Assembly (NCBI GenBank): GCA_023664665.1
Contig: JAMPEY010000026.1
Span: 1 to 42,806 of the forward strand
Direction: 5' to 3'
Origin: Lachnoclostridium sp.
GTDB lineage: Bacteria > Bacillota > Clostridia > Lachnospirales > Lachnospiraceae
DNA: 42,806 bases
The notes beneath the pieces were generated by a model. The model was not told where the DNA came from and made no database searches. It worked only from the letters and a program-made list of their open reading frames with translations. Position 1 is the first letter of the stretch. Every line of letters begins with the position of its first letter. Positions 38,657 through 42,806 of the stretch are shown piece by piece. The position numbers and the translations under genes are program-made.

Positions 38657-39376
38657 ATGAGAAAAGAGATGCACAAGCCCCCTTATACTTACGAAGAATT
38701 TCTGGAAATTATAGAAGTTCTGCGCGGCGAGGGTGGCTGCCCATGGGACCGGGAACAGACACACATGAGCCTGCGTCCCTGCATGATGGAGGAGGCCGCA
38801 GAGGTTACGGCGGGAATCCGTATTTATGAAGAAACCGGAAATTATGAGAATCTGAGGGAAGAATTGGGAGATGTGCTGCTTCAGGTGGTAATGCATGCCC
38901 AGATTGCAAAAGAAGAAGGGCTTTTTACCATGGAGGATGTGGTGAGCGAAGTAGCGGAGAAGATGGTGCGCCGCCATCCCCATGTGTTCGGCAACACGGA
39001 TGCGAGGGATTCCGCTCAGGTTTTGGAAAATTGGGAAGAGATTAAGAAAAAAGAAAAAGAAGGGAAGGCGGGGAGTGTTTCTCCCCTGCGTGAAATCCCT
39101 ATAGAGCTGCCTGCGCTGACCCGTGCCGTAAAGGTATTAAAAAAGACGGACAGGCTTTATGAACCGGCGGAGGATTATAAGGCTTCCGTAGAACGCCTTC
39201 GGGCGGCTGCGGACAGACTGTCGCAAACAGAGCCTCAAAGTTATAGTCCGGAGGCGGCGCTTGCTATAGGAGAGCTTCTGATGGCATCCTCCAATATTTC
39301 GAGAATTTGTAAATTATCTCAGGAACAAATTTTGTCGGATGAGATAGAAAACCTGATAAAACGGCATGAAATATAG
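38657..39376 (+). CDS. mazG: MazG nucleoside triphosphate pyrophosphohydrolase
   Basis: A 239-residue all-helical house-cleaning enzyme that hydrolyses (d)NTPs to monophosphate and pyrophosphate. GGCPWDREQTH at about 29-39, the metal-binding EEAAEV and EELGDVLLQVVMHAQ motifs are all present. It is the MazG half only; Bacillus YabN also carries an N-terminal methylase-like domain, absent here. GGAGG precedes ATG. Its position ahead of hup, rqcP, yabP, yabQ and divIC matches the Bacillus yabN context. Confidence 0.92.
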   Translation: MRKEMHKPPYTYEEFLEIIEVLRGEGGCPWDREQTHMSLRPCMMEEAAEVTAGIRIYEETGNYENLREELGDVLLQVVMHAQIAKEEGLFTMEDVVSEVAEKMVRRHPHVFGNTDARDSAQVLENWEEIKKKEKEGKAGSVSPLREIPIELPALTRAVKVLKKTDRLYEPAEDYKASVERLRAAADRLSQTEPQSYSPEAALAIGELLMASSNISRICKLSQEQILSDEIENLIKRHEI

Positions 39377-39437
39377 CATGAGAGGAAAAAGAATTACAAA
39401 AAAACGCAACAAAATTGTAATAATCTTGAAAAACACC

Positions 39438-39466
39438 TTGACAAAGCCTGTAAAAACTGATATGTA
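39438..39466 (+). promoter_or_regulatory. Promoter of the HU gene
   Basis: TTGACA (39438-39443), 17 bases, TATGTA (39461-39466), within strongly A/T-rich DNA. An overlapping TATATA lies a few bases later. The leader is about 70 bases and ends in AGGAGG. Confidence 0.6.
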
Positions 39467-39544
39467 TATATAGAAGTTCCTATTTTACCAGAGAAATCTG
39501 TGTAAATTACAATTTAAGAAAACATATCACAGGAGGAATTAAAA

Positions 39545-39817
39545 ATGAACAAGACAGAATTGGTTGCTGCTATTGCAGAGAACGCAGCTATTTCCAAAAA
39601 GGATGCAGAGAAGGCAGTAAAGGCATTTACTGAGGTTGTTACTGCAGAATTGAAGAAGGGCGGAAAGGTTCAGTTAGTTGGCTTCGGTACTTTCGAGGTA
39701 GCTAAGAGAGCTGCAAGAGAGGGCAGAAATCCTCAGACCGGTAAGGCTATGAAGATTAAGGCTTCAAAGGCACCTAAGTTCAAGGCTGGTAAGGCTTTAA
39801 AGGACGCTTTGAACTAA
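39545..39817 (+). CDS. hup: HU-type nucleoid DNA-binding protein
   Basis: A 90-residue histone-like protein, the standard HU length. [25 protein letters not shown] forms the helical base, [14 protein letters not shown] the beta body, and [16 protein letters not shown] the DNA-binding arm with the proline that intercalates. Codon use is the smooth pattern of highly expressed genes (AAG, GCT, GGT). It bends and compacts DNA as a dimer. It lies between mazG and rqcP with its own promoter and terminator. Confidence 0.97.
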   Translation: MNKTELVAAIAENAAISKKDAEKAVKAFTEVVTAELKKGGKVQLVGFGTFEVAKRAAREGRNPQTGKAMKIKASKAPKFKAGKALKDALN

Positions 39818-39844
39818 TTGTTCTGACAGTCAATAGGAAAAAGG

Positions 39845-39886
39845 AAAACGCATCTGCCGTGTTACTGCATGGAGGGTGCGTTTTTT
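39845..39886 (+). terminator. Terminator of the HU gene
   Basis: AAAACGCATC (39845-39854) pairs with GGTGCGTTTT (39875-39884), one G-T wobble, with a 20-base loop, followed by more T. A typical strong rho-independent terminator. Confidence 0.82.
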
Positions 39887-39917
39887 GTTTATGACAGTTG
39901 AGAAAGCGGGGATGATT

Positions 39918-40157
39918 ATGAGACTTGATAAATATCTTAAGGTATCGCGCCTGATTAAGCGCCGTACCGTGGCAAACGAAGCCTGCGACAGCGGCAGGGT
40001 TCTGATCAATGATAAGCCGGCAAAAGCATCCGCCAATGTAAAGGAAGGGGATATCATTACCATTTCCTTTGGCAACAAGGATGTCAGGGTGGAAGTGCTT
40101 TCCGTGCAGGAGACCGTGAAAAAAGAAGAGGCAAAAGAACTTTTCCGGTATATATAG
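39918..40157 (+). CDS. rqcP: S4-domain RNA-binding protein RqcP (YabO)
   Basis: A 79-residue S4 protein: MRLDKYLKVSRLIKRRTVANEACDSGRV (S4 helices, 1-28) and VLINDKPAKASANVKEGDIITI. It matches RqcP/Hsp15-like proteins, which help RqcH add C-terminal alanine tails to stalled nascent chains on the 50S subunit. The frame is open 14 codons earlier, through the HU terminator, but GGGGA just before ATG 39918 and the family start MRLDKYLK fix it. It is followed by yabP as in Bacillus. Confidence 0.88.
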   Translation: MRLDKYLKVSRLIKRRTVANEACDSGRVLINDKPAKASANVKEGDIITISFGNKDVRVEVLSVQETVKKEEAKELFRYI

Positions 40158-40209
40158 AACAAGTTCCTAATATACTTTAACAGGTAAACAAGGTATATCA
40201 GGAGGATTT

Positions 40210-40497
40210 ATGGAAGATTTAAACGGTGTTTCCCGTATGCATAAGGTCGTCATGACAAATAGGAAAACATGCAGCATCAATGGGGTAAATGATGTGTTGT
40301 CCTTCGACATTCATGAGATTTTGCTGGAGACGGAGCAGGGGATGTTAATGATTAAGGGGGAGGACCTTCATGTCAGCCGTCTGACCCTGGATAAGGGCGA
40401 GGTGGATGTGGAGGGTAAAATAGACAGCTTTACCTATTCGGATGTGGCAGGCGGCGCTCAGAAGGCGGGTTCCCTGATTGCCAGATTGTTCCGGTAA
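40210..40497 (+). CDS. yabP: Sporulation protein YabP
   Basis: A 95-residue YabP/YqfC-family protein. The run MHKVVMTNRKTCSINGVNDV, SFDIHEILLETEQGMLMIKGEDLHV and LDKGEVDVEGKI is the whole family domain. It is needed for spore assembly in Bacillus, under mother-cell sigma factors. AGGAGG is seven bases before ATG. No membrane segment. It stands 52 bases after rqcP and 11 bases before yabQ, so these form an operon. Confidence 0.9.
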   Translation: MEDLNGVSRMHKVVMTNRKTCSINGVNDVLSFDIHEILLETEQGMLMIKGEDLHVSRLTLDKGEVDVEGKIDSFTYSDVAGGAQKAGSLIARLFR

Positions 40498-40508
40498 AGG
40501 GGCGGTCT

Positions 40509-41000
40509 ATGGCAAGTGAAAATATTTTCCTCGTTTATGCCCTGCTCATGGGCATTTTTATTACATTTATATATGATATCCTGCGGATTGCCAGAAGAGT
40601 GTTTCCCCATGGGGGATTTCTGGTGTCTTTGGAGGATTTGGGATTTTGGGTTTACTGTGCTACGGAAGTATTTATGTTAATGTACCGGTTCAGCGACGGA
40701 GTGCTCAGATGGTTTGCCGTATTGGGGGCGCTGGTAGGAATGTTTCTTTATAAAAAGCTGGTAAGTCCTTTTTTTGTCAAATATGTATCTCTGGGACTGC
40801 TTAAGGTAAAAGGATTTTTGGGGAAAATCATCGGTTTTCTCCTAAAACCCGTAAGATTTCTGGGGCGTAAGGTAAAGCTGTGCATGAAAAAGGCCGTTGC
40901 CATAATGAGGGCAAGAGCGTTTCGTTATAAGCAAAGAAGTACAAGAACCGTAAAAAAGAAGTTGACGCATTTGCTAAAAGTGCTTAAAATGACTATATAA
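40509..41000 (+). CDS. yabQ: Spore cortex biosynthesis protein YabQ
   Basis: A 163-residue integral membrane protein. Hydrophobic helices lie at about 5-25, 40-63 and 68-95, and a strongly basic C-terminal tail follows (about 105-163). The IFITFIYDILRIARRVFPH motif and VYCATEVFMLMYRFSDGVLRWF are the YabQ signature. It is required for cortex formation in Bacillus spores. The ribosome binding site (GGGGCGG) is weak, consistent with coupling to yabP 11 bases upstream. Confidence 0.88.
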   Translation: MASENIFLVYALLMGIFITFIYDILRIARRVFPHGGFLVSLEDLGFWVYCATEVFMLMYRFSDGVLRWFAVLGALVGMFLYKKLVSPFFVKYVSLGLLKVKGFLGKIIGFLLKPVRFLGRKVKLCMKKAVAIMRARAFRYKQRSTRTVKKKLTHLLKVLKMTI

Positions 41001-41032
41001 GCAAGACAAATAATAGAAAAAGAGGAATCCGT

Positions 41033-41338
41033 ATGGCAAGGCACAGGGTAGTTTACCGGAGCCGCAGGCAGAACCGGTTCAGTATGTTTATGGTAATGCT
41101 TATCGTAACAATGATTATGATAGCGGTTGCGGTGCGCAGCGTAGGACTGCGGCAGAAAATCAAAGAGAAGACCTTGGAAGAGGAGGCGCTGAAGGCTCAG
41201 ATCACACAGGAGGAAGCCCGCAGCGAGGAGATAGATCAGTACGGCATTTATACCCAGACGAAAGCCTTTTTCGAGGAGGTTGCCAAAAATAAATTAGGAT
41301 TGGTATATGAAGGTGAGATTGTATTTAAAGAGGAGTAA
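41033..41338 (+). CDS. divIC: Septum formation initiator DivIC/FtsB-like
   Basis: A 101-residue bitopic protein: basic cytosolic head (RHRVVYRSRRQNRF), one membrane helix at about 18-38, then a heptad coiled coil (about 40-68, LRQKIKEKTLEEEALKAQIT) and a short outside tail. It acts in the DivIB-FtsL-DivIC complex of the division machinery, activating septal wall synthesis. AGAGGA is 8 bases before ATG. Its last codons form the left arm of the terminator 41327-41353. Confidence 0.88.
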   Translation: MARHRVVYRSRRQNRFSMFMVMLIVTMIMIAVAVRSVGLRQKIKEKTLEEEALKAQITQEEARSEEIDQYGIYTQTKAFFEEVAKNKLGLVYEGEIVFKEE

Positions 41339-41357
41339 GTTTTACTCCTCTTTTTTT
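41327..41357 (+). terminator. Terminator overlapping the divIC stop codon
   Basis: AAAGAGGAGTAA (41327-41338, including the stop) pairs perfectly with TTACTCCTCTTT (41342-41353), loop of three, T7 tail. It closes the yabP-yabQ-divIC operon. Confidence 0.9.
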
Positions 41358-41423
41358 GTCGCAAAATATAAAGGGCGGAACTTCCCGGTTTTGACAAAAA
41401 ACCCGATACACAGCGGATATAAT
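41357..41423 (+). promoter_or_regulatory. spoIIE promoter with 21-bp spacer and Spo0A-like boxes
   Basis: TTGACA (41391-41396) and TATAAT (41418-41423) are both perfect but 21 bases apart, too far for ordinary sigma-A use. The Bacillus spoIIE and spoIIG promoters show the same over-long spacing and need Spo0A~P. TGTCGCA (41357-41363) is one base from the 0A box TGTCGAA, and the complement of the -35 box region, TGTCAAA, is another 6/7 match. Confidence 0.7.
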
Positions 41424-41461
41424 GGAGAATACTTCAAAAAGAAAAGGGAGGGTTGGATTGT

Positions 41462-42742
41462 ATGGTGGAATGGAAGCAGGGCATGGGCAGAAAACAAAGT
41501 CCGGGAAGAAGACAGAATCTGAAAAGGCAGAGAAGGAACCGGACGGAGGAGTGGGAACTGGCGGCGTGGACGCCGGAGTTTTGCAGACAGAAGCTTTTAG
41601 GGTATGCGGATAGTTTTAAAGAACTTTCTAGGGTTTTTTGTCAGGAGGAACAAAATACACCAAAAGAGCATTATCATAGAAGCCATATTTTGGAAGAGCA
41701 GCGCATTCATGAGAACAGACGCTTAATGGGGGATAATTTCAGCGTAGTAGCCCGGATCATGAAGCATATTGCGGAAGAAATGACGGCGTATCGTCCTATG
41801 GAAGAAAAGAAAAAACGCTTTTTGGTGCAGGCATTGGAAACCGAAGGCATTTACATAGAAAGTCTGTATTATCTGCAGAGGGAGGATGATTCGGCGGAGG
41901 GCAGCAGGCGTGGGATTGGAATGACCATGTATACGGCTCCCGGCAGGGGAATGTCTGCCAAAGAGGTGGCGGACATGCTTTCTGTTTTGTTGCATAAGCA
42001 GATGAAGCAGTCTGTGACAAGTCCCTATCTGGTGGATCAGACAAGTAAATCTTTTGAGTTTGTGGAGGATACGGAATATATAGTGCTGACAGGATTTGCC
42101 CGTGCAACCAAAGAGGGAGAAACGCTTTCGGGGGATCATTATGCCATTGTGGAATCCGAGCGTGGCAGGGTGGCGCTGCTTTTGTCGGACGGGACCGGCT
42201 CCGGTGAGGAGGCGGGCAGGGGCAGCGAACAGGTGTTGGATCTTATGGAAAAAATGATGGAAGCGGGCTATGATACGGAAAATGCGGTGAACATGGTAAA
42301 CGCAGCCTTTTTTGCCATGGGAGAGGAGAGCAGCCATCCTACATTGGATATCTGTGAACTGAATCTGTATCAGGGAAGCTGCGATATCTGCAAAGTGGGA
42401 GGAGCGGCAACCTTTTTAAAGCATGGGGAAGAGGTGGAGCAAATCGAGCAGGAGTGTCTGCCTCTGGGAATTTTTCAGACTCTGGAAACGAAATGGATTC
42501 ACAGACAATTACAGAGCGGGGATTCCATTATTATGATGACGGACGGAGTGATGGACATACTCAGCGAACACCCCTTGGAGAACGCTGTGGCAGAGGCGGT
42601 CCGCAGTCTGGGGGAGAGAAGTCCGGCGGAGATGGCGGAAAAGCTTTTGCAGATGGCGCTGCGCGCCGGCGGAGGGCACATTCGGGACGATATGACTATC
42701 CTGACCGCATGCATATGGGATAACAGCTCTTCCATAGAATGA
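41462..42742 (+). CDS. spoIIE: Stage II sporulation protein E-like PP2C phosphatase, soluble form
   Basis: A 426-residue protein with the SpoIIE/PP2C domain in the C-terminal half: GFARATKEGETLSGDHY, LLLSDGTGSGEEA, KVGGAATFL, IIMMTDGVMD and HIRDDMTIL carry the metal-binding aspartates. It dephosphorylates SpoIIAA to release sigma-F in the forespore. Bacillus SpoIIE has about 827 residues with ten N-terminal membrane helices; here only a charged, helical region of about 200 residues precedes the phosphatase and no membrane segment is seen. GGGAGG (41446-41451) lies ten bases before ATG 41462; a TTG at 41453 is the alternative. Confidence 0.85.
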   Translation: MVEWKQGMGRKQSPGRRQNLKRQRRNRTEEWELAAWTPEFCRQKLLGYADSFKELSRVFCQEEQNTPKEHYHRSHILEEQRIHENRRLMGDNFSVVARIMKHIAEEMTAYRPMEEKKKRFLVQALETEGIYIESLYYLQREDDSAEGSRRGIGMTMYTAPGRGMSAKEVADMLSVLLHKQMKQSVTSPYLVDQTSKSFEFVEDTEYIVLTGFARATKEGETLSGDHYAIVESERGRVALLLSDGTGSGEEAGRGSEQVLDLMEKMMEAGYDTENAVNMVNAAFFAMGEESSHPTLDICELNLYQGSCDICKVGGAATFLKHGEEVEQIEQECLPLGIFQTLETKWIHRQLQSGDSIIMMTDGVMDILSEHPLENAVAEAVRSLGERSPAEMAEKLLQMALRAGGGHIRDDMTILTACIWDNSSSIE

Positions 42743-42760
42743 TTTTAAACGGTGTTAGTG

Positions 42761-42766
42761 TATAAT
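42761..42766 (+). promoter_or_regulatory. Possible -10 box near the right edge
   Basis: A perfect TATAAT at 42761-42766, preceded by GTG, lies 19 bases after the spoIIE stop. No good -35 is visible. AAGGAAG at 42781-42787 looks like a ribosome binding site, and the gene itself starts beyond the window. Confidence 0.35.
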
Positions 42767-42806
42767 TATAGTTGGCAAAAAAGGAAGCAGAGACTAAATC
42801 CCTACT

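Noticed and set aside
41723..42337. 204-residue minus-strand frame
   Set aside because: Shadow of spoIIE, in which the phosphatase motifs are clear on the plus strand.

Overview
The window reads as a chromosomal segment of a spore-forming, low-to-medium GC Firmicute, most likely a Lachnospiraceae-type Clostridium. The right end carries the sporulation/division block mazG - hup - rqcP - yabP - yabQ - divIC - spoIIE, close to the Bacillus yabN-yabO-yabP-yabQ-divIC-spoIIE order. Start sites have strong AGGAGG-type ribosome binding sites and the visible promoters are sigma-A type. No rRNA, tRNA, CRISPR array or recognisable transposase was seen.

Layout. (1) 1-7.0 kb: an alpha/beta hydrolase, a small membrane protein, a HEPN-like protein, a MATE exporter, then on the minus strand a 976-residue hybrid sensor kinase with a solute-binding sensor and a nucleoside deaminase. 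(2) 7.1-11.7 kb: a Bce-type detoxification module (response regulator, intramembrane-sensing kinase, ABC ATPase, FtsX-like permease) with clear regulatory DNA: a 22-bp palindrome at its first promoter and 11-bp-phased direct repeats at its second. (3) 11.9-16.4 kb: a broken sigma/anti-sigma pair (minus strand), then an intact sigma factor coupled to a membrane protein and a second ABC exporter. (4) 16.4-21.9 kb: a leucine-rich-repeat lipoprotein, an AbrB/RelE toxin-antitoxin pair, a 1011-residue WYL-SF1 helicase-nuclease protein that resembles a defence gene, and a 147-bp tandem repeat. (5) 21.9-25.9 kb: a second two-component system with an associated membrane-anchored protein, and an orphan CofE-like protein. 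(6) 25.9-29.0 kb: an Rrf2 repressor with three matching operators, a shrunken in-frame remnant of a Rossmann oxidoreductase, a Zn-macrodomain ADP-ribosyl hydrolase overlapping a class M sirtuin (reversible protein ADP-ribosylation), and a cytidylate-kinase-like protein. (7) 29.3-42.8 kb, all plus strand: a 2-isopropylmalate synthase fused to a complete AraC-type DNA-binding domain, a parvulin-type foldase, a second MATE exporter, CCA-adding enzyme, a CotS-like protein, a PEGA lipoprotein and the sporulation/division block.

What stands out. The LeuA-AraC fusion could be a leucine-sensing enzyme that is also a transcription factor. A dispersed 205-244-bp element folds end to end into one long hairpin and sits right behind stop codons or terminators (11658-11901, 24901-25105, and a minimal form at 14383-14415). 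The Rrf2 operators (TTGTAA-N9-TTACAA) place the ADP-ribosylation pair under a probable redox or electrophile regulator. The spoIIE promoter keeps the unusual 21-bp -35/-10 spacing known from Spo0A-activated promoters. All assignments come from reading motifs by eye; no database search was possible.
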